A program made the position numbers and the translations under genes. Below are positions 1 to 13,318 of a stretch of 16,935 bases of DNA, one piece after another. Where the stretch lies: NCBI GenBank assembly GCA_035639875.1, contig DASQXE010000085.1, positions 1-16,935 on the forward strand. Reading direction: 5' to 3'. This DNA is from JAIBJP01 sp035639875 (lineage in GTDB: Bacteria; Actinomycetota; Thermoleophilia; Gaiellales; Gaiellaceae). The notes beneath the pieces are model-generated. The model saw nothing but the letters and a program-made list of their open reading frames with translations. It was not told where the DNA came from and did not search any database. The first letter of the stretch is position 1; each line of letters opens with the position of its first letter.

Positions 1-173
1 GTGCGCCATTCGGCGTCGACCCCAACGGCGTACTCGATGAAGTACGGGACGCCGGCCTCAGCGACAATCGCCGTGCCGGCGAGGCGAAAACCCGGCTCGG
101 CGTCCTCGAGCCTGCACAGCTCGGCCCCTTCGCCGGACAGCTCCCAGAGGACGGTCGCGATACGGACAGCCAC
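1..173 (-). CDS. Putative glycolipid-binding family protein, N-terminal part (cut by window edge)
   Basis: The minus strand is open from a GTG at 173 to the window edge, giving 57 residues. An in-frame TAA at 183-185 lies just upstream, so this GTG is the first possible start. The translation reads VLWELSGEGAELCRLED, then GFRLAGTAIVAEAG, then an EYAVGVDAEWR end. This follows the opening pattern of the putative glycolipid-binding family (PF06475, former DUF1089): a Leu-Trp followed by a Glu/Cys/Arg/Leu stretch, a G-(W/F)-R-L-x-G-T-A strand, and a Tyr...Asp-Ala-x-Trp-Arg strand. The family is thought to form a beta-barrel binding hydrophobic ligands, but its biochemical role is poorly defined. 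No good Shine-Dalgarno is visible. It lies downstream of rpoC on the same strand behind hairpins, so it is probably a separate unit. The family call rests on recalled pattern, not a search. Confidence 0.65.
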   Translation of the reverse strand, partial: MAVRIATVLWELSGEGAELCRLEDAEPGFRLAGTAIVAEAGVPYFIEYAVGVDAEWR

Positions 174-306
174 CCAGGCAGGTTAATTCGCAGGGCGAGC
201 TAGCTAACGAGGGCGCGCGACAAGCACCAGTCCGATCACCGCGGCTGTGATCCAAGCCACGGTCTCGAACGGTAGCCCGCTGGAAGGTCTTCACGCCGCC
301 GTGGTG

Positions 307-332
307 GTAGGGCGGGGATGCCCCGTCCCCGC
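307..332. repeat. GC-rich palindromic element, copy 1 (downstream of rpoC)
   Basis: GTAGGG at 307-312 runs into a hairpin with arms GCGGGGA (312-318) and TCCCCGC (326-332) around a 7-nt loop. The opening GTAGGG-CGGGG resembles the element at 8889-8912, which reads GTAGGGGCGGGGC on the opposite strand. The pair suggests a dispersed palindromic repeat, though two copies in one window cannot prove it. It may also act as a second, distal transcript-end hairpin for rpoC. Confidence 0.45.
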
Positions 333-343
333 GCGCGTCGCCA

Positions 344-378
344 GGCGGCAAAGGCCGGGCTTCGCTCGGCCTTCCGCC
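344..378 (-). terminator. Hairpin closing the rpoBC transcript
   Basis: The hairpin begins 15 nt past the rpoC stop codon. Arms GGCGG plus AAGGCCG (344-348, 351-357) pair with CGGCCTT plus CCGCC (367-373, 374-378), giving 12 bp with a 2-nt bulge and a 9-nt loop. No U-tract follows on the minus strand, so it is a terminator-like or RNA-stabilising hairpin, not a canonical intrinsic terminator. Confidence 0.55.
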
Positions 379-393
379 GTCCAGTGCGTCTAG

Positions 394-4986
<4,593 letters not shown>

Positions 4987-4995
4987 GGCTCTCCT

Positions 4996-8679
<3,684 letters not shown>

Positions 8680-8817
8680 GAAAAGAGACCTCCCTCTAGG
8701 CAGGGTCGAACTTCAAATGGCAGGCGAAAACGGCAAAGGCGGCGCGACCCATAAGAGTAGCAGAAACAGCGGCCTCCCCGCAAGCCAAAGGCAGCGGGTG
8801 ACCGCTTTCGGAGAACG

Positions 8818-8823
8818 AGTATA
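8818..8823 (-). promoter_or_regulatory. Candidate -10 element for rpoBC
   Basis: The minus strand reads TATACT here, five of six matches to TATAAT. No good -35 hexamer is present; the -35 position would fall in the stem of the upstream terminator. If used, the leader before rpoB would be about 130 nt. A weaker alternative is TTGCGG-18-TACTCT further downstream. The terminator at 8838-8871 requires some promoter in this gap, but the exact site is a guess. Confidence 0.28.
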
Positions 8824-8837
8824 GCTGGCTGCGGCCG

Positions 8838-8871
8838 AAAACGCGAGAGAGGCGCCGGTGGCGCCTCTCTC
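8838..8871 (-). terminator. Intrinsic terminator of the secreted-protein gene
   Basis: Perfect 12-bp stem: GAGAGAGGCGCC (8845-8856) pairs with GGCGCCTCTCTC (8860-8871) around a 3-nt loop. On the minus strand it is followed after CG by TTTT. It lies about 45 nt past the stop codon at 8916. It should separate the secreted-protein gene from rpoB. Confidence 0.75.
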
Positions 8872-8888
8872 TCCCGACGAACGTTTCC

Positions 8889-8912
8889 GGGCGGGGCGCG
8901 CCCCGCCCCTAC
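8889..8912. repeat. GC-rich palindromic element, copy 2 (upstream of rpoB)
   Basis: A perfect 20-bp palindrome, GGGCGGGGCGCGCCCCGCCC (8889-8908), is followed by CTAC. Read on the minus strand it gives GTAGGGGCGGGGC and so matches the opening of the element at 307-332, in the opposite orientation. It lies just 3' of the secreted-protein stop codon and before that gene's terminator. Confidence 0.5.
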
Positions 8913-8915
8913 GGG

Positions 8916-9683
8916 TTACAGGTGGATGTAGCGGACGAGCGCGTGCGCAAACGCCGCGGCTTCCGAGTCACCGCCCTGGTCGTCTTCGTCTGCCTGGGCG
9001 TCGGAGTCCTCGTCCTGGTCCTCCTGCTCGGCCTGGTCGTCCGCGCTCGAGTCGGAGGACTGGTCGTCCTGACCGGCGCTGCTGTCGCTCTCGCAGGCGG
9101 ACTGGTCGCCCGAGTCGCCGGAGCTTTGGTCGTCAGCCGACGTGCTCGTGCCTTCGTCGGCCGACGTCGTCGTGCCTTCGTCGCCCGAGGTTGTTGTGCC
9201 TTCGTCGGTGGAGCCGTCCTGTCCGGAATCGCCGCTGCCGTCAGCAGAGGATTCGTCGCAGGACTGCTGCTCCTGGTCGTCGAGCTGGGCGGCGACGTCG
9301 TCGCCGTGAGCCCGAGCGGAGACGCACTTGCCAAAAGCGTTCGCATCGTTGTCGTTCGTCGCGAGCGATGAGAACGAGTCGGCATGTAGGAGGGCGAGCG
9401 TCTTGCAGTACCAGGCAGGGTTCAGATCCTCGAGATTGAGGTCGCCCGATCCGTCCGGGTCGGCGGCGTCGGCCTGCTGGTGCTTGTTCTGGTGCTTGGC
9501 CTGCTTGTCGTGCTTGGCCTTCTGCTCGTGGCTCTTGCCTTGACCTGCCCAGGCGGGCTTGCCGTGGCCGTGGCCGCTGCCGCCGCCACCTGCCCACGGC
9601 GGCTTGCCTTTGGCGAAGGCCGCGGGGACACACAGAAGCGCGAGCACGAGGGTCAAGGCGAGCGCTTTCAGCGGGGATCTCAT
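8916..9683 (-). CDS. Secreted Asp/Ser-rich low-complexity protein with EF-hand-like loop
   Basis: A 255-residue protein. I chose the ATG at 9683 over an upstream start because GGAGG precedes it by 9 nt and a clean Sec signal peptide follows: MRSPLK, a hydrophobic core, then AFA|K cleavage near residue 24. The mature protein has four parts. First is a basic, Gly/His/Lys-rich stretch (25-70). Second is an EF-hand/dockerin-type calcium loop, D75-P-D77-G-S79-G-D-L82-N83-L-E-D86. Third is a two-cysteine motif, WYCKTL...NAFGKCVS (91-122). Last is a long acidic Asp/Ser/Gln/Glu region (128-240) holding three DEGTTTSA-type repeats. I recall NAFGKCVS-like motifs in other secreted actinobacterial proteins but cannot name the family. 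The gene sits between rplL and rpoB, bounded by terminators, so it is probably transcribed alone. Its function is unknown; cell-envelope calcium or polymer binding is speculative. Confidence 0.85.
   Translation of the reverse strand: MRSPLKALALTLVLALLCVPAAFAKGKPPWAGGGGSGHGHGKPAWAGQGKSHEQKAKHDKQAKHQNKHQQADAADPDGSGDLNLEDLNPAWYCKTLALLHADSFSSLATNDNDANAFGKCVSARAHGDDVAAQLDDQEQQSCDESSADGSGDSGQDGSTDEGTTTSGDEGTTTSADEGTSTSADDQSSGDSGDQSACESDSSAGQDDQSSDSSADDQAEQEDQDEDSDAQADEDDQGGDSEAAAFAHALVRYIHL
9135..9206. repeat. Three 24-bp tandem coding repeats
   Basis: Three adjacent units encode DEGTTTSG, DEGTTTSA and DEGTSTSA (residues 160-183 of the secreted protein). The units share most bases, including GTGCCTTCGTCG on the plus strand, so they look like recent slippage or duplication within the low-complexity region. 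Confidence 0.8.
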
Positions 9684-9771
9684 GAAGGGGTGCCTCCAGG
9701 GGAAAGAGAGTTCGTCTCTCCCATTGACGCCGCTTCCGCGCAGAACGTGCACCTACGCCGAAAAGATCAAC

Positions 9772-9806
9772 AAAAAGGGGGAGGACCAGAGCCCTGGTCC
9801 TCCCCC
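9772..9806 (-). terminator. Intrinsic terminator of the rplJ-rplL operon
   Basis: Perfect 13-bp stem: GGGGGAGGACCAG (9777-9789) pairs with CTGGTCCTCCCCC (9794-9806), with a 4-nt loop. On the minus strand the stem is followed at once by TTTTT (9772-9776). It starts 48 nt past the rplL stop. This is the strongest terminator in the window. Confidence 0.93.
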
Positions 9807-9816
9807 TGACGGGGTA

Positions 9817-9843
9817 GGGAGGGGAACCAAGGTCCCCCCTCCC
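9817..9843 (-). terminator. Upstream GC-rich hairpin after rplL
   Basis: GGGAGGGG (9817-9824) pairs with CCCCTCCC (9836-9843). The hairpin lies between the rplL stop and the main terminator and has no U-tract. It may protect the mRNA 3' end or assist termination. Its GGTAGGGAG opening also recalls the palindromic elements elsewhere in the window. Confidence 0.5.
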
Positions 9844-9854
9844 CTTCTTCACTG

Positions 9855-10247
9855 CTACTTCAGTTCGACGGTGGCCCCGGCTTCTTCGAGTTGGGCCTTG
9901 ATTTGATCGGCCTCCTCGCGGGCGACGCCCTCCTTGACCGTGTTGGGGGCCCCGTCCACGAGGTCCTTGGCCTCCTTGAGGCCGAGGTTCGTGATCGAGC
10001 GGACGACCTTGATCACCTGGATCTTCTTGTCGCCGGCGCCGGCGAGCACGACGTCGAACGTCGACTGCTCCTCGGCCGCCGCCGCGCCGTCGCCCGCGGC
10101 TGCCGGGGCGGCGCCCGGAGCGGCCACCGCGACCGGGGCCGCAGCCGTCACGCCCCATTCCTCCTCGAGCTGGTTCTTGAGCTCGACGAGCTCGAGCACG
10201 GTCATCTTGCCGAGCTGATCGACGAGCTTCTTCGTATCAGTTGCCAT
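9855..10247 (-). CDS. rplL: 50S ribosomal protein L7/L12
   Basis: A 130-residue stalk protein whose dimers bind L10 and recruit translation factors to the ribosome. The N-terminal dimerisation domain (about 1-32, MATDTKKLVDQLGKMTVLEL) is followed by an Ala/Pro/Gly hinge (33-60). The C-terminal domain (63-130) includes the factor-binding stretch KKIQVIKVVRSITNLGLKEA and ends ATVELK. The ATG at 10247 is chosen because GGAGG lies 9 nt upstream and the protein then begins as the family does. The start overlaps the end of rplJ by 11 nt, so its ribosome binding site is inside rplJ, as expected for coupled synthesis of the L10-L12 complex. It is the last gene before the terminator. Confidence 0.98.
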   Translation of the reverse strand: MATDTKKLVDQLGKMTVLELVELKNQLEEEWGVTAAAPVAVAAPGAAPAAAGDGAAAAEEQSTFDVVLAGAGDKKIQVIKVVRSITNLGLKEAKDLVDGAPNTVKEGVAREEADQIKAQLEEAGATVELK

Positions 10248-10845
10248 CTGTTGATTCCTCCTTCGATTCCTGCCGTTTTTCCGATTCCTCGGGCCCGGCA
10301 TCCACGGCCCCTACATCCTCGCCTTGTTCCTGCAGCTGCGTGATGCGCGCGTCGATCACACCGACCAGCTCGCGCAGCGGCGCCGTGAACAGCCCCACGA
10401 CGGCGTTGAGCGGACCGACGACGGCACCGAGGATCTGCCCCTGGAGCACGTTCGCCGGCGGCAGGGCGGCGAGCTCGCGCACCTGGTCCGCGCTCATCGG
10501 CTGACCCTGGAGGATCCCGCCCTTCAGCGTCAGCACCCTCGTCTGGCGCGCGGTCTCCTGCAGCGACTTCGCCACAGCCACCATGTCGCCGTCGCCGACG
10601 AACGCGATGGCGGTCGGGCCGTCCAGGAGCTCGGTCAGTTCCTTCACGCCGGCTTCCTCGGCCGCGCGCTTCGTGAGCGTGTTCTTGACCACGGAGAACC
10701 TGGCGCCGTGCTTGAGCAGCTCCGTGCGCACACCATCGATCTCGCTCATCGTCAGGCCGCGATAGTCCGCGACGATGAGCGTGTCGGACGAGCGCAAGCG
10801 GTCGACGAGCTCCGCGACGACCTGCTCCTTGTCTTTTCTCAGCAT
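10237..10845 (-). CDS. rplJ: 50S ribosomal protein L10
   Basis: A 202-residue L10, the stalk base that binds 23S rRNA and L12 dimers. The N-terminal RNA-binding domain includes LRSSDTLIVADYRGLTMSEI, VVKNTLTKRA and LLDGPTAIAFV. The C-terminal helix (about 140-172) should bind L12. Residues 173-202 form an acidic, polar tail beyond the usual length of about 175. The DNA of this tail also contains the rplL ribosome binding site. The ATG at 10845 gives the family start; a TTG ten codons earlier would lie in the loop of a hairpin and is rejected. The ribosome binding site AAGGAGG sits partly in the 3' arm of that hairpin (10858-10891), and an L10 leader lies upstream, which points to feedback control by L10 or L10-L12. 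Confidence 0.98.
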   Translation of the reverse strand: MLRKDKEQVVAELVDRLRSSDTLIVADYRGLTMSEIDGVRTELLKHGARFSVVKNTLTKRAAEEAGVKELTELLDGPTAIAFVGDGDMVAVAKSLQETARQTRVLTLKGGILQGQPMSADQVRELAALPPANVLQGQILGAVVGPLNAVVGLFTAPLRELVGVIDARITQLQEQGEDVGAVDAGPEESEKRQESKEESTDGN

Positions 10846-10857
10846 CGAATCCTTAAC

Positions 10858-10891
10858 CTCCTTCGGGCCCGGCAAGGCGGGCCCGAAGGAG
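10858..10891 (-). promoter_or_regulatory. Hairpin sequestering the rplJ ribosome binding site
   Basis: A 14-bp stem (10858-10871 with 10878-10891, 6-nt loop) contains CGGGCCCGAAGGAG in its 3' arm as read on the minus strand, so most of the rplJ AAGGAGG is paired. No U-tract follows, which argues against a terminator. The likely effect is translational control of rplJ-rplL. Confidence 0.75.
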
Positions 10892-10910
10892 ATGAAAGCT
10901 CTCGATTCGA

Positions 10911-10964
10911 ACCGCCTCGGCTGGGCTTCCGACCCTTACGGGACTGCCAGCTGTCTTCGGCGAC
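10911..10964 (-). promoter_or_regulatory. L10 leader RNA (ribosomal autoregulatory element)
   Basis: On the minus strand, CCGAAGACAGCTGG (10947-10960) and CCAGCCGAGG (10915-10924) match the conserved halves of the L10 leader known from Gram-positive bacteria. Outer stem GUCGCC/GGCGGU (10959-10964 with 10911-10916) and inner stem GCUGG/CCAGC (10947-10951 with 10920-10924) flank an internal loop of kink-turn type. The apex is CCC-GUAA-GGG (10933-10942), a GNRA tetraloop. An alternative hairpin, GCUGUC/GACAGC (10950-10955 with 10962-10967), would break this fold. It lies between rplA and rplJ and should bind L10 or the L10-L12 complex. Confidence 0.8.
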
Positions 10965-10981
10965 AGCGATGTTGTAGCGAA

Positions 10982-11713
10982 TTACGCCGCGGTCTCGGCG
11001 CCCTCCTGCTCTTCCGCTATGCCGCGTGTGCGCTGCGTGTCGACGGGAATGCCCGGGCCCATCGAGCTCGTAAGCGTGATCGAGCGGATGTAACGGCCTT
11101 TCGCGGCGGCGGGCTTTGCCCGGACGATCTCCTCGATGACCGTCGCGTAGTTCTCCAGCAACTGACGCTCGTCGAAGCTCTTCTTCCCGATCGTCAGGTG
11201 GACATTCGCGCCCCGGTCGGTGCGGTACTCGAGCTTGCCTGCTTTCGAGTCACGGACCGCCTTGCCGACGTCGAACGTCACCGTCCCCGCCTTCGGGTTC
11301 GGCATCTTCCCACGCGGGCCGAGGATGCGGCCGAGCCGGCCCACCGTTCCCATCATGTCCGGGGTCGCGATGGCGACGTCGAAGTCGTCGAACCCCTCCT
11401 CGATGCGCTTGGCGAGGTCGGCCGAGCCGACAAAGTCCGCGCCGGCGTCGTCCGCCTCCTTCGCCTTCTCGCCCTCGGCGAACACGGCAACGCGCGTGTC
11501 CTTGCCGGTGCCGTGCGGGAGCATGAGCGTGCCCCGCAGCTGCTGCTCGGCATGGCGGACGTTGAGGCCGAGATTGAGGTGCACCTCGACGGTCTCGTCG
11601 AACTTGACGCCGTCCGAGGACTTCAGGAGCTTGACCGCCTCGAGCGGCGAGTACACCTGCTCGCGGTCGATGGCTGCCCGCGCATGGCGGTAACGCTTGC
11701 CGTGCTGGGCCAT
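10982..11713 (-). CDS. rplA: 50S ribosomal protein L1
   Basis: A 243-residue L1, the mobile stalk protein near the ribosomal E site and a known translational autoregulator of rplK-rplA in other bacteria. Family features include the opening KRYRHARAAIDREQVYSPLEAV, the TLMLPHGTGK segment, the signature around TPDMMGTVGRLGRILGPRG (about 118-136), NPKAGTVTFDV, and the C-terminal NYATVIEEI and YIRSITLTSSMGPGI. The ATG at 11713 is preferred over the TTG one codon earlier. Its first base is the last base of the rplK TGA, and a GAGG lies 9-10 nt upstream within rplK. The C-terminus has a short acidic/Gln extension. Confidence 0.98.
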   Translation of the reverse strand: MAQHGKRYRHARAAIDREQVYSPLEAVKLLKSSDGVKFDETVEVHLNLGLNVRHAEQQLRGTLMLPHGTGKDTRVAVFAEGEKAKEADDAGADFVGSADLAKRIEEGFDDFDVAIATPDMMGTVGRLGRILGPRGKMPNPKAGTVTFDVGKAVRDSKAGKLEYRTDRGANVHLTIGKKSFDERQLLENYATVIEEIVRAKPAAAKGRYIRSITLTSSMGPGIPVDTQRTRGIAEEQEGAETAA

Positions 11714-12138
11714 CAAGTACGCACCTCTACGCCCATCGAGCGCGCTGTCCCTTCAACGATCTTCATGGCCTGGTCGATGTCGCGCGCGTTTAAATCGACG
11801 AACTTCGTCTCGGCGATCTGGCGCACCTGGTCGCGGGTCAGGCGGCCGACCTTCTCGCGATTCGGCTCACCCGAGCCCTTCTCGAGATTCAGCGCCTCCT
11901 TGATGAGCACGGCGGCCGGCGGCGTCTTCGTGATGAACGTGAACGACCGGTCCTCGTAGACGGTGATCTCGACCGGCGTGATGCGCCCGCCGGCCTGCGC
12001 CGTCTGCGCGTTGAACGCCTTACAGAATTCCATGATGTTGACCCCGTGCTGGCCCAGCGCAGGGCCGACCGGGGGCGCCGGGTTCGCCTGGCCGCCGGGG
12101 ATCTGAAGCTTGATGAGCGTGAGGACTTTCTTCGCCAT
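11713..12138 (-). CDS. rplK: 50S ribosomal protein L11
   Basis: A 141-residue L11, which binds the GTPase-associated centre of 23S rRNA. The N-terminal domain has the conserved Pro/Gly-rich segment GGQANPAPPVGPALGQHGVN, the site contacted by thiopeptide antibiotics, followed by IMEFCKAFNAQT. The C-terminal RNA-binding domain includes LTRDQVRQIAETKFVDLNA and a GTARSMGVEV end. Length equals the family norm. The ATG overlaps the nusG TGA by one base and the stop overlaps the rplA ATG by one base, so its translation is probably coupled to both. Confidence 0.99.
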   Translation of the reverse strand: MAKKVLTLIKLQIPGGQANPAPPVGPALGQHGVNIMEFCKAFNAQTAQAGGRITPVEITVYEDRSFTFITKTPPAAVLIKEALNLEKGSGEPNREKVGRLTRDQVRQIAETKFVDLNARDIDQAMKIVEGTARSMGVEVRT

Positions 12139-12668
12139 CAGTCGAGCTTCTTGACCTGGTCGAAGGCGAGCTCGACGGGCACCTGGCGCTCGAAGATGTT
12201 CACGAGCACCTTGAGCTTCTGCTGGTCGGCGTTCACGTCGACGATCTCGCCGTCGAAATCAGACAGCGGGCCGGAGGTGACCTTCACCGACTCGCCGAGC
12301 TCGAAGTCGGCGAGAGCGCGGGGGCGTTCCGCGCCTGCAGTTGCCGTGTGCAGGATGCGGTCGACCTCTGTCTGCGACAGCGGCACCGGCTTGGTGCCGG
12401 AGCCGACGAAACCTGTCACCCCAGGCGTGTTCTTCACGACGGTCCACGCCTCGTCGGACATGTCCATGTTCACGAGCACGTAGCCGGGCAGGACGCGCTT
12501 CTCGGTCTGCACCTTCTGGCCGTCCTTCGTCTCCACGACCTGCTCGGTCGGCACGATGACGCGCCGGAACCGCGGCTGCTGGTTCATGGAAATGATCCGA
12601 TGCTCGAGGTTGGCCTTCACCTTGTTCTCGTGCCCGGAATAGGTGTTGATGACGTACCAGCGAAACAT
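12138..12668 (-). CDS. nusG: Transcription elongation/antitermination factor NusG
   Basis: A 176-residue NusG, which binds the RNA polymerase clamp and links it to Rho or the ribosome. The NGN domain (about 1-112) begins FRWYVINTYSGHENKVKANL and includes RRVIVPTEQVVE, RVLPGYVLVNMD and TPGVTGFVGSGTKP. The C-terminal KOW domain (about 122-176) includes VKVTSGPLSDFDGEI and LVNIFERQVPVEL. The ATG at 12668 is chosen because the family start MFRWYV follows; a longer upstream frame overlaps secE and is an out-of-frame shadow. Unlike many actinobacterial NusG proteins it has no long acidic N-terminal extension. Its start shares one base with the secE stop. Confidence 0.98.
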   Translation of the reverse strand: MFRWYVINTYSGHENKVKANLEHRIISMNQQPRFRRVIVPTEQVVETKDGQKVQTEKRVLPGYVLVNMDMSDEAWTVVKNTPGVTGFVGSGTKPVPLSQTEVDRILHTATAGAERPRALADFELGESVKVTSGPLSDFDGEIVDVNADQQKLKVLVNIFERQVPVELAFDQVKKLD

Positions 12669-13000
12669 CAGAGGTTGAGCAAGACGTCTTTCACGAAGCG
12701 GGCGAACGCGAGGTCGGCGATCCAGAGGTAGGTCCCGACGACGGCGACGGCGATGATGACGACGACGGTCGCCGCGACGAGCTGGCGCCGGCCGGGCCAT
12801 TCGACCTTCTTGAGCTCGCCGATCGACTCGGCGGCGAAGCCGCGGAAGCCTCCGCGGCGCTCGCGGCGGGCGCCGGTCTGGCTCTTCGGCTGGCCGACGG
12901 GCTTGATCTCCCGGCGGCGCTGGCGCGCGCGCTCGCTCGCGCCTGCGGGCTGCTGGAACTCGCGGCGACGGCGGGTCCTCGAAGACCGGTTGCGGGCCAC
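12668..13000 (-). CDS. secE: Protein translocase subunit SecE
   Basis: A 110-residue SecE, the clamp subunit of the SecYEG membrane channel. Residues 1-52 are a strongly basic Arg-rich cytosolic extension. They are followed by the conserved amphipathic segment AESIGELKKVEWPGRRQL (57-74) and one transmembrane helix (about 75-98). The GTG at 13000 is taken as start. AGGGAG lies about 8 nt upstream, and the GTG overlaps the rpmG TAG by one base. A longer frame to 13036 would run back through rpmG. Its place between rpmG and nusG is the common actinobacterial order. Confidence 0.96.
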   Translation of the reverse strand: MARNRSSRTRRRREFQQPAGASERARQRRREIKPVGQPKSQTGARRERRGGFRGFAAESIGELKKVEWPGRRQLVAATVVVIIAVAVVGTYLWIADLAFARFVKDVLLNL

Positions 13001-13161
13001 TAGCGGGTCTCCCTGTGCAGCGTGTGCGAACCGCACCAGCGGCAGAACTTCTTCACCTCGAAGCGGTCCGGCGTGTTCCGCTTGGACTTCTGCGTCTGGT
13101 AGTTACGCCGCTTGCACTCCGTGCAGGCGAGCGTGATCGCGACCCGTACTCCGGTAGCCAT
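13000..13161 (-). CDS. rpmG: 50S ribosomal protein L33, zinc-binding type
   Basis: A 53-residue L33. It begins MATGVRVAITLACTECKRRN, contains KSKRNTPDRFEVKKFC and ends HRETR, like mycobacterial L33. Two CxxC pairs, C13/C16 and C40/C43, form the zinc ribbon, so this is the zinc-containing (C+) form. The ATG at 13161 follows an in-frame TGA nine nt upstream, so no earlier start is possible. No Shine-Dalgarno is visible before it. It lies 52 nt downstream of tRNA-Met, with which it may be co-transcribed, and its TAG shares one base with the secE GTG. Confidence 0.96.
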   Translation of the reverse strand: MATGVRVAITLACTECKRRNYQTQKSKRNTPDRFEVKKFCRWCGSHTLHRETR

Positions 13162-13213
13162 GCTAACGCATCAAATTTACTGATTGATTGACCAAGATTT
13201 GCTCGCGATTTAG

Positions 13214-13287
13214 TAGCGGCGGGAGGACTCGAACCTCCGACACGCGGATTATGATTCCGCTGCTCTAACCAACTGAGCTACGCCGCC
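13214..13287 (-). tRNA. tRNA-Met (anticodon CAT)
   Basis: A full cloverleaf reads on the minus strand. The acceptor is GGCGGCG paired with CGCCGCT, with one terminal G-U pair. The D arm is GCTC...GAGC. The anticodon arm is GCGGA-ATCATAA-TCCGC, with CAT at positions 34-36. The T arm is GGAGG-TTCGAGT-CCTCC and the discriminator is A. CCA is not encoded. The first acceptor pair is G-U, not the unpaired C-A typical of initiator tRNA, which favours elongator Met. A lysidine-modified tRNA-Ile(CAU) cannot be fully excluded. Position just before rpmG matches other actinobacteria. Confidence 0.95.
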
Positions 13288-13299
13288 CTACGCGGTCGG

Positions 13300-13308
13300 A
13301 GTGTAGCA
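13300..13308 (-). promoter_or_regulatory. Extended -10 promoter for tRNA-Met (and probably rpmG-secE)
   Basis: The minus strand reads TGC-TACACT, an extended -10 motif (TGN plus TAnnnT), ending 12 nt before the tRNA 5' end. No good -35 is visible. The site lies between the MBL/rhodanese stop codon and the tRNA. Confidence 0.45.
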
Positions 13309-13318
13309 AGGTGAGCGT

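Larger units (their letters stand above)
174..393. other. Intergenic region after rpoC
   Basis: This 220-nt gap holds the two hairpins listed separately (312-332 and 344-378). The remaining 174-311 shows no convincing gene. A minus-strand GTG at 260 opens an 18-codon hydrophobic peptide ending at a TAG at 204-206. It has no ribosome binding site and is noted only as a curiosity. The promoter of the glycolipid-binding-like gene should lie here, but I see no clear -35/-10 pair. Confidence 0.5.

Noticed and set aside
204..260. 18-codon hydrophobic peptide on the minus strand
   Set aside because: Single membrane-like stretch but GTG start with no ribosome binding site, and too short to judge without relatives.
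9684..9752. Longer start (9752) for the secreted protein
   Set aside because: The ATG at 9683 has GGAGG at proper distance and directly begins a signal peptide; the extension would bury it.
9817..9843. Possible G-quadruplex in the G-runs after rplL
   Set aside because: The runs pair perfectly with nearby C-runs, so a hairpin is the simpler structure.
10845..10875. Longer rplJ start at a TTG (10875)
   Set aside because: It lies in the loop of the 14-bp hairpin, lacks a ribosome binding site and adds residues not found in L10.
12668..12800. Longer nusG start at 12800
   Set aside because: The added 44 residues are an Arg-rich out-of-frame reading of secE; MFRWYV at 12668 is the family start and overlaps the secE stop.
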